Assembly: GCA_022497155.1 (NCBI GenBank)
Contig: MU385813.1
Span: forward strand, 1-28,925
Length of the DNA: 28,925 nucleotides
From: Whalleya microplaca
Taxonomy: Eukaryota > Ascomycota > Sordariomycetes > Xylariales > Xylariaceae
Reading direction: 5' to 3'
The position numbers were made by a program, and so were the translations under genes. The notes under the pieces were generated by a model. It was given only the letters and a program-made list of their open reading frames with translations, had not been told where the DNA came from and made no database searches. Shown one piece after another: positions 1 to 12,294 of this stretch (positions are counted from its first letter, which is position 1; every line of letters starts with the position of its first letter).

Positions 1-559
1 AACTATATAATATTTTAATAATATTAAATTTATTATATATTTTAAGCTATTTATATATTAATATAAAATATTAACGAAGTAATAATTTATAAAAAACTAT
101 TTATTAATATTAAAAGTTTTATTTCGAAAATAATAAGGCTAAATCCGGTATATAATATTAAAATTAATTTATTTTAATATTTCAATATTTATAAATTTCT
201 TTTATAAATAAAATATTTTTTATTTATATTATATGTCGATTAATATATATAGCGTATAAGTTATTATATTTAAATAAAGTAATTAAAAATGATTTAATAG
301 CTTTTTAAATAGCTTTTAGTATATTTTTTTATATACGAAATATGCCCCGGACTTTTTTTAGGGTTATCTCCCGAACTAATCGCTAAAAGGGTTATTTTAG
401 AAATAATAAAGCTATTGTTTTTTAATATTTCCGGATTTTTTATAATGTAGTTATTAAAATAATTAATGAAATAATTATAAAATAACTAGGTAATATTATA
501 CTTTTTAATTATTTTTTATAATATTTGCTATAATATATAAGGGCTAGTTTATTTAAACG
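1..559. other. AT-rich degraded sequence, no feature recognised
   Basis: This stretch is almost pure A/T with scattered CpG and very little CpA or TpG, as expected after heavy RIP. A plus-strand frame from about 361 to 560 can be read through Gln/Trp/Arg-type stops, but it gives no recognisable motif. No LTR end, tRNA or intact ORF is visible. It is probably the outer part of the same old repeat that continues to 4513. Confidence 0.5.
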
Positions 560-3500
560 ATGTATTTTTTAACCCGGGTGTTCCGATTATATTTTTGTTA
601 CCGCTATAAATCGGCGTAACGTATTAAAGTAAAATTTCCGGGCATACTTAATCGCAAAATTAACCGAATCTTAATTAATTATTTATTATAAGATTAATTA
701 GCCTATAAATTTCAGACCTGCCGGTAATTCGACTATTTCGTTATTTCCGTTTTTATTAACCTAATTTGGTTCGTTTCGAAAATTATCGTAATTTTTAAAA
801 TTACGGAATATATAAAAAAAAATATATTTTATATTATTAAATCGCGAGAAAAAAATTTTTAAGTTAATAATATTAAAAATATTTTAATTAAAATTAAGGA
901 AAAAAAAGAATTCGAAATTTATTAGGCATAAAAAATATTTAAATTAAATAATTCGGTTAAATAATATTTAATAAAATGCTAATAATTTTATTAAATTAGC
1001 GTTATATCGTTAAGGCTATTTTAAATATTATATCGATTATTTTATTTATAAAAATAATAATTATATATACCTTAAATTTTCGTTATTTTTAATCGAATTA
1101 TTTTATTATAATATTATATAATAAAAATATTTAATTACGATAATTTAACTAATTATAAAAAGAGTAATAAATTATAGTTTTAATTAAATACTAAATTATT
1201 AAAATCCGAAAGTTAAAACGATAATAATTTATTATATAATAATTTCTAGGATTATAATTCTAATAATTAATAATCTAATAATTTTAATATAAACTTGTAA
1301 AGCGATAATTCCGATAATCTCTTACGATATAATTAAATTTTACGCTTTATATTATATTTTAAAATAAAATTACTATTTTAGTAAAAATAAATACCGTAAA
1401 CGGGTTTCGAAATAATTAAACTTTTAGGAATATATTATTTTATATTTCGGGAAACGATTAAACTTAAATAAATTAAATAGTTCCGGCAATAACGCTAGTT
1501 TTATAAAAACGTAAATATAATTAACGAAAGGAAATTAGAAAAAGCATTAATAATATTTAATATTTTAGGCCGAAAGTTTAATTATTGGGAATTATTTAAC
1601 TAAATTTATAATCGGGAATTTAATAAACCGTTTATTTAATGCCTTAAATATAACTAGCTATTGTTATATTTAATTTTTCTATTTAATAATAAAATAAATA
1701 GTATAACTAAATATTTCGATTCGAAAATATATATTAATAAAATATAATAGCGTAATCGAATTACTAGCGGTTAAATGCCGAAAATAATTAAGGTATATTT
1801 TTATTATATACTAATAACGAAATAATTATAAAATAATTATATTTAAATTAATATATTTTTAAAAATATATTTTATTAAATATTTTTAATATTTCGGATAT
1901 TCTTTTAATTTATTTTTAAATCTTATAATATTTTTTATATAATACTTTACGGAACAAACATTTTTGTTTGTTTATAAAATAATATAACCCAGATTTTTAA
2001 GCCCCGGATTTAAAGATAATATATAAATATTTTTAAAAATATCTTAACGTTATAATAAAGAGTACGTTAAATAATATTCCTAAAATGGCTTATATATTAG
2101 CTTTAGTCGATATATAAATTATATTAAACTTAATTTGGGGCTTTTAAAAGGTAATTATCTATTAAGTTAATTACAACTAGGAAATTTGACATTTATTAGT
2201 TAATATATAATTTATCGAAAATAAAATTAATAAATTTAATACCTAAAATTTATATAAACGGCTTAAAAAACTGAAGCTTTTATATAAATTTTATATTATT
2301 ATAGCAAATAATAAATCCGGGTTTAAGGCTAATATCGCCCGGATTTAGTTAGAGCGAAATAATAATAACTTTTTATAGCATAGTAATATTTATTATTTCC
2401 TATATATTTCTTATTTATTTTAGCTATTATTTCGAGATTTTTTTATAGCTTATGGGATTAAGTATGCCTTTATATCAGAAAATAAAATAAGATTGTAATC
2501 CGGTCGGAAATTATCCCGATAAGGTTTTAATTCTAGTAATTATTCGATAAAAACTATAGTTTAACTGGTATATTAAAATAAAATAATTATAAAATAATTA
2601 GCTAATTTTTTTAGTTTTATATATTAGCTTTTTGGGTTTAAAAAAATTTAAAAAAATAGTATTGTTTTATTAATATTTAATAAAAGTTAATCGATAACGG
2701 AAGACTAGAATTAAAATATTCCTTAAAGTTTGTTTAAGATTATAAATATTATTAGAATTTTTCTGTTTTTTTTCTAATTCGAGCGATATAACTATAGCTT
2801 ATTATTAAAGTTTTTTTCTAACGGGATTTTTTATTAGTAAAATATAAATATAAACTGTTACTAAAAGGTCTAACTTTTATTTAATATTTGGTCGACTATT
2901 CGAAATATTTTATTTAAACGACTAATAATTTCGAGGCTTTTTATAAAAACTATATATTATATATAATATCGGGATATAAAATGTTGGCAAAATATTACCG
3001 GAAATACTTTCGTTATATTAAAAATATATATATTAATTAGTATTTAAATAAAGCGCTAAAATTTTAAAGAAAATAATAACGAAAGGTAAATTTACCGATT
3101 CCCCGGATTGTCTGCTAATATAGCTTTATTATTTATGTAAAAATTTAAGATTAAAATTAAATAAAATCTTTAAGTATATTTAATTATTATTTACTAATAA
3201 TTATAACTTTATATATATATTTTTTTTATTATATTTATTATTAAAAGGAACCGATATTTCGTTTTCCGATTATTTTAAAAGCTGGCAAAAAGCTTTCGAA
3301 CTATCGGATAGTAATAATTAAATATATCGATTAGCGGTAAACTGTTTTAAGGAGTTATATAAACTATATTAAAACGTTTATAATAAAAATTATATTATAG
3401 CTAATTATAAGATAGCGTATAACGTTAATTTAACCGAATTTATAATAGCTTTTATTAATTTATATAAATATATAAAATTAATTTAAACTAATTAGCTATA

Positions 3501-4509
3501 AGAAAATAGTATATATTTTTTCGATTTATATAATACTTATTAATATTATATAATAAGTTAAAATATATATTTATTATTATATATTTTATATTAATAATAA
3601 TAAATTATTAATAACTATTTATTAATTAAATATAAGTTGTTTTATTAGCTAATTATTATTTAATTATTTCCTAATTATTTTATAAGACTTAATTTAAGCG
3701 AACTTGTCTTTAAATTTTAAAAACAATTTAATATATGTTTTTCTGGCTTTATTTATTTAATAAAAGATATATTATATATTTAATACGTTACTATATTTAT
3801 AAAACAGATTTAAAATTTTATTAAATAAAGCTAGGAATATTAGCGAATAGTTATAAAGCTTAAATATTTCTATATTAAATTAATGATTTTATTTTTTATT
3901 TAGCTGCTTTTAATAAGGTTAAACCGGGAAGTAATATATAATAATACCGATCCCGAAAATGTTATTAAAAATTTCCAAGCGCGTTAAAAAGTCTTATAGG
4001 TTATATTTAATACGCCGTTTATTAAAAAATTAGAAATAAAATTACCTATTATTTATAAAACCTTTAACAAACTTATAGATTTTTTAATTTCCGAAAATTT
4101 TAACGCTACCGAAAACGATAATAATAATTAGGAAATAATATAAGCTAATGCCGGATAGATATAAAGCGTTTCCGGATTTAAATATAGGGCCGAATAAATT
4201 AATTTAGTACCTTTTTTTAATCCCGATTTTAATTTTAATATTATAAAAGGTCGAAATAAAAGAAATAGTTGCTATAGATAAACTAGCCGAAATAATCGAG
4301 ATAAAAGATTTAAAAAACGAATAAATATTATTCGATATATAGTAGTATAAAAAACTATTTTTAAATCCCAAAATTTTAAAAACGATAATATAGAATTATA
4401 GCATTTATTATAATCCTAATCGCGGCAAATTAAATATTTTATAACCCGGTTTAAATAATACGCTATAATAATATTATAACAATAAATAAATTAAACTAAA
4501 TAGCGCTAA
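560..4509 (+). pseudogene. Unidentified RIP-degraded plus-strand ORF (old transposon relic)
   Basis: The product is not recognised. Plus-strand translation stays protein-like for nearly 4 kb if TAA/TAG are read as former Gln/Trp codons. The best phase changes several times: codons starting at positions leaving remainder 2 when divided by 3 for about 1380-2200, remainder 0 for about 2200-2800, remainder 1 for about 3050-4240, then remainder 2. This suggests a few indels in one long gene, or two adjacent genes. Readable blocks include FNYWELFN (about 1579), FSDYFKSWQKAFELSDSNN (3259-3315) and TFNKLIDFLISENFNA (4063-4110). The 3' end looks acidic and Pro-rich once Leu/Phe (CCN to CTN/TTN) changes are allowed for. 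RIP acts on duplicated DNA, so this was probably a repeated element. Element A is inserted at its 3' end. No RT, integrase or DDE signature was seen, so the class is open. Confidence 0.45.
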
Positions 4510-4513
4510 ATAG
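4510..4513. repeat. Target-site duplication of element A, left copy (ATAG)
   Basis: ATAG lies directly before the 5' LTR. The same four bases at 28715-28718 directly follow the 3' LTR. With these limits the LTR begins TA(TG before RIP)T and ends ACA, the canonical TGT...ACA form. One more flanking A is shared if the boundary is drawn differently, so the TSD is 4 bp or ambiguous by one base. Confidence 0.85.
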
Positions 4514-4741
4514 TATTATGGGGCTAGTATGCCGTGGCACATATATATCGCTTGTCTTTTTCTTTTACTCTCAGATAGAACATACACAGCTCAGACAGCC
4601 TTATCGCCGACAATAAACACATCTCTCCTTTTAATCAATCGCCGTTATAAGTAACTTTTTTATTTCGTCGCCTTAATTACTTCCAATTAGCTAAAGCCAT
4701 AAAGTAGCACCTCCTTTACTTTAATACCCTGTTTTAAGACA
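4514..4741 (+). repeat. Element A 5' LTR (228 bp)
   Basis: Starts TATTATGGGGCTAG and ends CCTGTTTTAAGACA. It matches 28487-28714 along its whole length with only transition differences. It keeps more C and CpA than its surroundings (for example CACAGCTCAGACAGCC), so it is less mutated than the coding part. Its first ~11 bases and last ~24 bases also match the LTRs of array B. Confidence 0.95.
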
Positions 4742-4800
4742 TTTAGCTCCCCCGGATAAGCCTTAACTTCTTTGCCTTTTTGATTAATCGAGAAAAACAG
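4742..4800 (+). promoter_or_regulatory. Element A primer-binding site and leader, shared with array B
   Basis: The LTR is followed by TTTAGCTCCCCCGGATAAGC. The array-B copies have TTTGACTCTCCCGG and TTTAGCTTACCCCCGG, so the pre-RIP form was probably T-TTGGCTC-CCCCGG, with the TGG start expected of a tRNA-primed site. I could not name the tRNA. Similarity to B continues for about 60 bases (CTTAACTTCYTTGCC, TTAATCGAG, CAGTCC) and then stops. This is the region where primer binding and RNA packaging signals are expected. Confidence 0.7.
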
Positions 4801-5009
4801 TCCAAATAAAAACAGCAGTAAAATAGAACTAAAAAAAAAGGACTTTAGCAAAACCCCTAAAACTATTAAATTAACCGAACCTATAAAAAAAAAGCACTAA
4901 CTAAAAAAAAAAACTAACGGTAAACGATTATCCAAAATAAAAAAGTAATGCCAAAAATAAACAGATTAATAAAAAGACTTATAAAAAACCTATAATATAT
5001 ATTAATAAG

Positions 5010-5095
5010 CTAGTAATACAGAAATACAAAAATACAAAAAACATAAAATATAGAAAATACGAAAATATAGTAATATAAAAATACAAAAAAGCATA
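5010..5095 (+). repeat. Short A-rich degenerate tandem repeat
   Basis: About nine loose repeats of an AATAYAAAA-like 8-10 bp unit lie between the leader and the recognisable gag. It could be untranslated leader or a low-complexity start of Gag. No function can be assigned. Confidence 0.5.
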
Positions 5096-5299
5096 AGTTT
5101 TAATAAAACAAGTTAAATACGAGAAAATTAGCAGCACGAAAGATTAGGAAAAATTAGAAAATTATAAAGTATATAGTAAATAATATACGAAAACGTATTA
5201 CGGTTTAAATTTATAAGGTAAACTAGGGTAGAATTTAGGTAACGAGAATAATATCCGAGCTTCTAATTGGTTTATAGGTAGCCTTATTACGCGATTAAT

Positions 5300-6860
5300 T
5301 AATTAATGTAATACGATAGCCAGGTTAGCGACTTGTTGTCGAAATTTTTTTTAAAAGTCTCCTAACTTTTAAGGCTATTATTAGCGTCTTAAGAAATAGT
5401 TATAATCTTATATCCAGAGTATTATAAAATTATAACCTAATATAATTAAAAAGAATAAATTACATTCCCCTAAAATTAAGTATAACTAAAGAATTAAGAT
5501 AGCTAAACGATAAGACATTTTAAACTATATTAGATATAGCTAAAAAGGAATCCTTCCGACCAACCGATAATTAAAGGACTATTAACCTTACTACTAATCA
5601 AAAGCACTAATAAAATAAAAGAGATTCGGTATTATATAATTAAAATATTTAATTAGAAATAACTGGCTAAAAGACTTTATCTCTTAATATAACGAAAAAT
5701 GTATAAGTCGATAAAAAGCTTACGGATTAAAATATGGCTTCCGATTAAGAGCGATTTACTATAACCGGAAAAACCAGGTTTATAATAACGGCTGTATTAC
5801 TAAACCTTTAAAACTACTTATAGCTTTTATTCGATAGAAATAATATTATAAATTAGATCGAAAATATAACATATATATTCGATAGATATAGCTTAAAAAA
5901 TAATATTAAAATTAGGGAAATGTTATATTAAATAAATAATTAAACTAATAAGCGATAGATCGAAACTTTACTAAAAGGTATTACTACTTAAAAAAAAGCA
6001 AAAATAATTTTAAAGCGATATTTTAAAATTGATAATTTAAAATAAATAAAAACCCCTATAAAACGGTTAAAAAACCTAAAAAAAGTAACAGATTATTTAA
6101 ACCGATAAAGATTTATTATTATATTTTAAATTATTCGGTTCGGGTAAAGGACGTCCGGAAATAAAGGAAAATTAAAAGATAAAACGCTATTTTTATTAGT
6201 AGTTTATAGCAGAAAATCGATTAAAAAATTATTAAGCGGATTATATAGTTTTATTTAAAATTATATAATAAGCTTTTCGAACTGGATTATAAAAAAGCCT
6301 AAAACGTTATACGTATATAAGCGGATATTATAGTCGGCTTAATAAACTATAATAGCCGTAATATTTGACAGGTTTTGCCCGATCGATAGCATAAAAATAA
6401 ATCGGTTAATTATTAACGTTCGGTTTAGTTCCGTTTATTATTAATAAGCCTAAAATAGCCTAAAGTTATTTTAAAAAAAAAGACTTTATTTTTCTAGCCA
6501 GATAAAATAAAAAACCTAATTAAGTTTATAAAATAGATATTTATTATATAATTTAAAGCTAACGAGAATTTTATTATATTTATAAAGGAATTTTAATTAA
6601 TGTTACCGAAATTAAAATATTATATCCTATAAAGAGAAACCTTTATTTAATAAAATGCTTAAAAACGTGAAGCAGGAAATGTATTTCTTAATATTTATTA
6701 CGCCGGGCCTTTAAATAAAAAAAAAAGATATAAAAAATATAATAGCCGATAAAATTAAAACAATCGATATATATTATAACCGATATTATTCCAGGGGTAT
6801 AATCGAGATACTTATTTTTTTTGTAAAAAATTAGGCTACTTTTCTATTACCTGCTCCCTA
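5300..6860 (+). pseudogene. gag: Element A gag relic with CCHC zinc knuckle
   Basis: Gag would form the virus-like particle and bind genomic RNA. The clearest sign is a zinc knuckle at 6813-6854, read as YFFCKKLGYFSITC. Restoring the RIP changes TGT to TAT and CAC to TAC would give the C-x2-C-x4-H-x4-C pattern of Gag nucleocapsids. Upstream, plus-strand translation is protein-like with Gln/Trp-type stops, for example ADIIVG around 6335. The start codon is not identifiable, because RIP readily turns ATG into ATA and the 5' part is low complexity. The knuckle is in the same phase as the protease Asp codon at 7992 and the RT catalytic pair at 9528, so gag and pol may once have been a single ORF. 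Confidence 0.75.
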
Positions 6861-7859
6861 ATGGCGTCGTTAAGCCGCGACGATATAATGCGATATAATA
6901 ATTAATTTAAGTGATATTTTATCGGAGGTTTTTAAGCTGTTCCCGAGATTAGGAATATTTTATTTTTTAAATATATAATTACCGAAAGTAAAACAAATAA
7001 AAAAAGTATTATTTAAGCCTGCCTATAATTCCTATATAAAATAAAGATATGCGGTATTTAAATTCGGAAATTAGCTTATTATTATTTCTATAAATATAGT
7101 AAGATCGAAAAAGATGTAAAGTTTAAATAAAACTATAATTTTACTCGATTAACGGCTAATTTATAAAATCGTAACCCGGAAATAATACTAGCTACAGATT
7201 TAAAGGTTAATAGTATTAGGATAAGGGGCTTAAAAGGTAATATTTTTTACGAATTTATAAACCTATAAGATTATTTCTGAAAGGAATTAATTATTAATAG
7301 AAGCGGGAATTCTATATATAAAGTAGTAATTAAGCTGTTTTAGTATAAAGGTAAAGATAAAATTAACGTCTTAATATTAAAAAGGTATAAAAATATAAAC
7401 AGTAATATATCTATAAAAAGAACGATCGATAAAGTATTACTAAAGCTAAACTTTTTACCTTTAATAGTCTTAAAGACGCCGAAATAAACCTAAGCTAATA
7501 AGCCAGAGAGTATTATATTTAATTAATCAGCCTTAGCTTTAATTTCGAAATATTAAAAAAAGAGGATTTCTAAAAATGCGGCAAAAAGATTTAAAGTTTT
7601 ATAAGATAATTTAATTAAATACTATACGGGATTTAATAAGGCATTATTTTAATATTTATTCGATAGAGCGGGTAAAATAAGTCGAAAGCCTTATAAAATA
7701 ATTTATATTTTTTTAGCCGAAATAATTAATTAGTAGTAATAAGGATAGCAATCCCAGTTTAATTTTATATTAAGTATATTATAGCTAATTTTTATACCTA
7801 ATAGATCTTAAGATAGCCTTATAAATATATCGATTAATAATATATTTATAATATCCGGT

Positions 7860-8330
7860 AACGCTGCCTAAATTATTACAGTATTTCTGCCGATATTTAT
7901 CCGGGATATTAAAATATATATCCGACTATTGCCCCGATTAATTATAAGGATTAGCTTTAAAAAATATAAGAACTTAATTATTATAGTTATTAATACGGGT
8001 ACCCAGTTAAATATTATTACGTAATTATACGTTTTTAAGTATTAGATACCTATATAAAAAACTAAAATTACGTAATCCGGCTTTAATATATTAGTAAATA
8101 ATAGAACTGGGAGCTTTAGTTTAATCGAAAAACCTATATAGTTAGCAAGTTATAACTTACCGCTACCGATTTATATAATTAGAAACTTTAAAGCTATATT
8201 CCCGTTATTTCTCGGCCTTAATTTTATTTTCCAATCGCGCATAATAATTTACCTTAAAAAAAACTTATTAATAGCTTCGATATTTTTCGGAAGTGTTAGG
8301 ATTATAATACCCTTTATATATAATAAACCA
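7860..8330 (+). pseudogene. pol (PR): Element A aspartic protease relic
   Basis: A retroviral-type aspartic protease that would cleave the Gag-Pol polyprotein. The active-site motif reads IIIVINTGTQLNIIT near 7975-8020. The Asn codon at 7992-7994 is AAT where the family has catalytic Asp (D-T/S-G), the expected result of G-to-A RIP. The second hallmark, a hydrophobic block before a conserved Gly, reads FLGLNFIF around 8210-8235. The frame then continues for some 100 codons into a linker before RT. The stops seen are TAA/TAG. The enzyme is not functional. Confidence 0.8.
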
Positions 8331-9129
8331 GCTAAATAAACCTTAGCCGACGTCGTTAATCTTTCGGAAAACTAATAACTGCCGATACTAAAAGCTAAAT
8401 TAATAATAAATAAAAGCCTTAAAATATTATAATAATAATAAACCTAGCGAAATTTAAAAATATAATTTAAAATAACTTAAGTTTAAAATAAGTTAGTAAA
8501 TAAATAGAAATTGCTATTAATAAAATGCTCTAAAATAGTAATTAAATATAAGCTTCGCTATCTAATAATTATTTATTAGGCCTACTATAGGAAACTATTA
8601 AAAAAAAATTTAAATAGGTAATGCGGCGTCTAATATTATATTATAAAAAAATATTACGGAAAAACGAAATTAAGTTATATATAATATATAAATTAAAGGT
8701 ATAAAAAGTTTACCTAGTCGATAATGCCGAATCGGATAATATAGTCCCTTTAAAATCGATTAATTAAAAATAAGCGATATTATAAAATATAGAGCCGAAT
8801 TTCGAACCCTAAAATATATCTAAAATAAACAAAAAATATAAGGGTATTATTCCGCGTTTCGCTTCCGCGCCGCGAAATACCAAATTAACAAAAAAACGCC
8901 TAAATATTATTAAAATAAAACTGCTAAATATAAAACTTATAAATTAAAAAAAAGCAATATTAATCGAGATTTTTTATCGACAAAAAATAATACTAGCCTA
9001 AGACTTTATAAAAATCGGCCGAATTAAAGAAAAAGTATCTTCTTTATATAAAATTAAAATAATACTATATAATATATAATAAACCAAATTAATTTCTATT
9101 CTAGCGCTACTAAAAATATAGGTTTTAAA
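8331..9129 (+). other. Element A protease-RT linker, degraded
   Basis: Plus-strand protein-like stretches occur here (for example TLADVVNLSEN near 8340-8372), but no domain is recognised. The phase differs between the protease (codons starting at multiples of 3) and the start of RT (remainder 1 at 9235), so at least one indel lies here. A small island rich in CG at about 8853-8880 keeps several unmutated CpGs. Confidence 0.55.
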
Positions 9130-9844
9130 TATCTTACGGAGTCGGCTTAAAAATAAAATATTAGAAAAATCCTATACCCTATATCGTAACGCCTAATTTA
9201 TAATTAAAAAAAAAATAAAAACTTTCGGTTAATTAATTCGGCTATAAAATTAAACGCTATATAAATATAAAACGCCTTCCTTCCGAATAATTATAACAAA
9301 TTTGCGGAAGAATTTGCTATATAGGCAATAATTTCTATAATAAATTTTTTTTTAAAATATAATTAAGTATTATTATTTATATTTAGCAAAAATTATACTA
9401 TATTTTCGACGCCGATCAGGCTTTTCCAGATAACGACTTTATTATAAAAAAAACTAATTCGGTAATATAATTTTTATATATTATTACCCGGATTTTATTC
9501 AACTTTATACCCGATAAGTGCGAGCTATTCTTTAATAATATTAATATTAAAAGGCTAAAAACGAAATATAATAATTAAAAAATCGCACTAAAAATAAAAC
9601 GATTTGTTTATAAATATTTAAAAAATATTAATAATATTTTATTTAATTTTAAACTAGCAGGAGTTATAGTTAGTATAAAAAAAAGCGATTAATATAAAAA
9701 CGCTACCGTTATTATCGGCTACTTATATAGTACTAATAGTCGTTCTCCTAATTAGGCTAAAGTTATTAAAATCATAAAATAGTTACCTTATAGTAATATT
9801 TTTAAAGTGCGGGCATTTCTAAAAGTTATAGTTTATTATTATAT
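9130..9844 (+). pseudogene. pol (RT): Element A reverse transcriptase relic, N-terminal to palm, cut by array B
   Basis: This is an RNA-dependent DNA polymerase. Conserved Ty3/Gypsy blocks read in order: an ILEKSY...YRNA.FIIKKK segment (about 9160-9215), NSAIKLNA (9235-9258), KFAEEFA (about 9298-9318), STPIRLFQITTLL (about 9406-9444), TNSVI (about 9453-9467) and CELFFNNINIKR (about 9519-9554). FFNN at 9528-9539 stands where the family has the catalytic F-x-D-D pair; both Asp codons are now AAT. A 1-nt deletion between about 9445 and 9452 moves the phase from remainder 1 to remainder 0. The frame runs to 9844, where array B begins, and resumes in phase at 12599. Confidence 0.88.
9841..9844. 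repeat. Target-site duplication of array B, left copy (ATAT)
   Basis: ATAT at 9841-9844 and again at 12595-12598 flank the array. Removing the array and one copy restores one continuous reading frame from A's reverse transcriptase into its RNase H, which supports these exact limits. Confidence 0.85.
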
Positions 9845-10144
9845 TGTAATGGGGCAAGGGGATTACGGGTATTAACAGCAGCTTAGGAGCTACTAAAAGC
9901 CCCCTAAAGCCACGTCACAGGGCACTCCATAGGGTATTTATAGGGCACTCCATAGGGCAATTTACAGTGGATTATATACCTGTATTTAGCTGACCTTTTC
10001 CCTCACATCTCCTTCACTTTTTTTTATAATAAATATTATTAGACAACCAGATAGTTATACACATATAGCTCTAGTAGCTATTATACACTTATTTTTGACT
10101 TAATATCTCACTTTCGCTTTATCCCGACACCCTGTCTTAAAATA
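9845..10144 (+). repeat. Array B LTR copy 1 (300 bp)
   Basis: Starts TGTAATGGGGCAAGGGG, keeping the canonical TG, and ends CTGTCTTAAAATA, where the third copy ends in ACA. It contains two near-identical short direct repeats, GGGCACTCCATAGGG, at about 9920-9957. It is moderately RIP-mutated. Confidence 0.93.
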
Positions 10145-11068
10145 TTTGACTCTCCCGGACAGGCCTTAACTTCCTTGCCTTTTAATTAATCGAGCAAAAT
10201 AGTCCTTTTTGTTATACCACAAGTTACGGAAGCATAGAATTTACCAGTAATAGCTACTTAAAGTATATTTACTATTAGACTTACTTTTATATATAACCAT
10301 TTTATTTTATCCGATAACTACCTGTTTCCCATATAAATCGAACTAAGCTATATGCTAAATCGATAGCCAGCTACTTTTATTTATATATTACATCCACGTT
10401 ACTTATTACTTACGATTTATAAATTTTCTTTTTTTTTATATATTAATATATTAAAAATATAAAGCGCGATAATATTAGAAATATTAGACCGTATATTTTT
10501 ATATATAAACCTGTCTATTTTATATAGGTAACAGTAATAAGCTAATTGTGCTTAATATATAGCTAAATATAGCCAGCTATTAATACGTATATAATTTATA
10601 TAAACGACGATATCGGATAATACTTTTATATATTTTAATATACTATATTATTTAAATGCCATTTTTAGTAGCAAGAGAGGCTATTAGTTGCTACTGCTGC
10701 TGCTACTATTAAAAGCTATCACCTGCTAACTTATTATTACTTGTTAACCTACTATTACCTACTATTAGCTGTTAGGGAGGCTTATAGGGAGGTTACTTAA
10801 CCTAACCTATTGCTGTTAATAGTTATGGCTATCTAACCTATTAAAAGCTATAGCTAGTTATAACTAGCTAACCTATTATTACTTAACCTAACTTGCTGCT
10901 ACTAATAGCTGTAGCTATCTAACTTGTTACTCTAAAGTTCCTGGGGTAAAAAATTTTTTTTTCAGATCTAAAAGTCAGGTATTTAAGTATAGGGCGTATT
11001 TTTTTTTTTTTTTTTTTTTTTTTTGATTTTTTAGCTGCGTGGACGCTAGCTGAAAAATTAGGGAGGAA
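10145..11068 (+). other. Array B internal region 1, non-coding
   Basis: Begins with the primer-binding segment shared with element A. From about 10660 to 10940 it holds degenerate short repeats built from CTGCTGCTACTA, AGCTATAGCTA and CTAACCTATT motifs. A run of 26 T lies at 10999-11024. An imperfect hairpin follows (AGCTGCGT ... ACGCTAGCT, about 11033-11051), then the purine tract GGGAGGAA directly before LTR 2. No ORF of note is present. Confidence 0.8.
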
Positions 11069-11367
11069 TATAATAGGGCAAGGGGATTACGGGTATTAAC
11101 AGCAGTTTAAGAGCTATTAAAAGCCCCTTAAAGCTACGTTATAAAACACTCTATAGGGTATTCACAGGGCATTTTATAAGGTAATTTATAGTGGATTATA
11201 TATTTATATTTAGCTAACCTTTTCCCTTATATCTCTTTCACTTTTTTTATAATAGATATCATTAAACAACTAGATAGTTACACACACATAGCTTTAGCAG
11301 CTAATATACACTCATTTTTAACCTAATATCTCACTTTCGCTTCACCCCGACACCCTGTCCCAAGATA
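11069..11367 (+). repeat. Array B LTR copy 2 (299 bp), shared by both units
   Basis: Starts TATAATAGGGCAAGGGG and ends CCTGTCCCAAGATA. It serves as the right LTR of the first unit and the left LTR of the second. Its 5' half is the most mutated of the three copies: CCATAGGG of copy 1 is CTATAGGG here, and CACGTCACAGGGC is TACGTTATAAAAC. Confidence 0.93.
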
Positions 11368-12294
11368 TTTAGCTTACCCCCGGATAGGCCTCAACTTTTT
11401 TACCTTTTAATTAATCGAGTAAAACAGTCCTTTTTATTGTACCATAAGTTACGGAGGCATAAAATTTACTAGTAATAGCCACTTGAAATATATCTATTAT
11501 TAGACTTACTTTCGTACGCGACCATTTTATTTTATCCGATAACTACCTGTTTCCTATATAAATCGAACTAAGTTATATATTAGATCGATAGCTAATTACT
11601 TTTATTTATATATTATATTTATGTTATTTGTTACTTACAATTTAAAAATTTTTTTTTTTTTTTATATACTAATATACTAGAAATATAAAGCGCGATAATA
11701 CTAGAAATATTAAACTGTATGTTTTTATATATAAACCTGTTTATTTTATATAGGTAATAATAACAAGCTAATTATACTTAATATATAGCTAGATGTAGCC
11801 AGCTATTAATACGTATATAATTTATATAAACGACAATATCGGATAACATTTTTACATACTTTAATATACCACATTACTTAAATGTTATTTTTAGTAGTAA
11901 GGGAGGCTGTTAGCTGCTACTGCTGCTACTGCTATTAAAAGCTATCACCTGCTAACCTATTATTACCTACTAATTTATTATCACTTATTATTAGCTGCTA
12001 GGGAGGCTTATAAAAAGGTTACCTAACTTGACTTATTGCTATTAATAGCTATAGCTATTTAACCTATTAAAAGCCGTAGCTAGCTATGGCTAGCTAACCT
12101 GTTATTACTTAACCTGACCTGCTACTACTAATAGCTGTAGTTATTTAATTTATTACCCTAAGGTCCCTAGGGTAAAAATTTTTTTTTTTTAGATCTGAAA
12201 GTTAGGCATTTAAGTGTGGGGCGTATTTTCATTTTTCTTTTTTTTTTTTTGATTTTTTAGCTACGTGGACGCTAGCTGAAAAATCAGGGAGGGA
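11368..12294 (+). other. Array B internal region 2, non-coding
   Basis: Copy of 10145-11068 with the same order: primer-binding segment (with a 2-nt insertion, AGCTTACCCCC), AT-rich middle, CTGCTACTGCTA/AGCTATAGCTA repeats at about 11910-12170, a T-rich run interrupted by C, the AGCTACGT...ACGCTAGCT hairpin and the purine tract AGGGAGGGA at about 12286-12294. It differs from copy 1 mostly by transitions. Confidence 0.85.
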
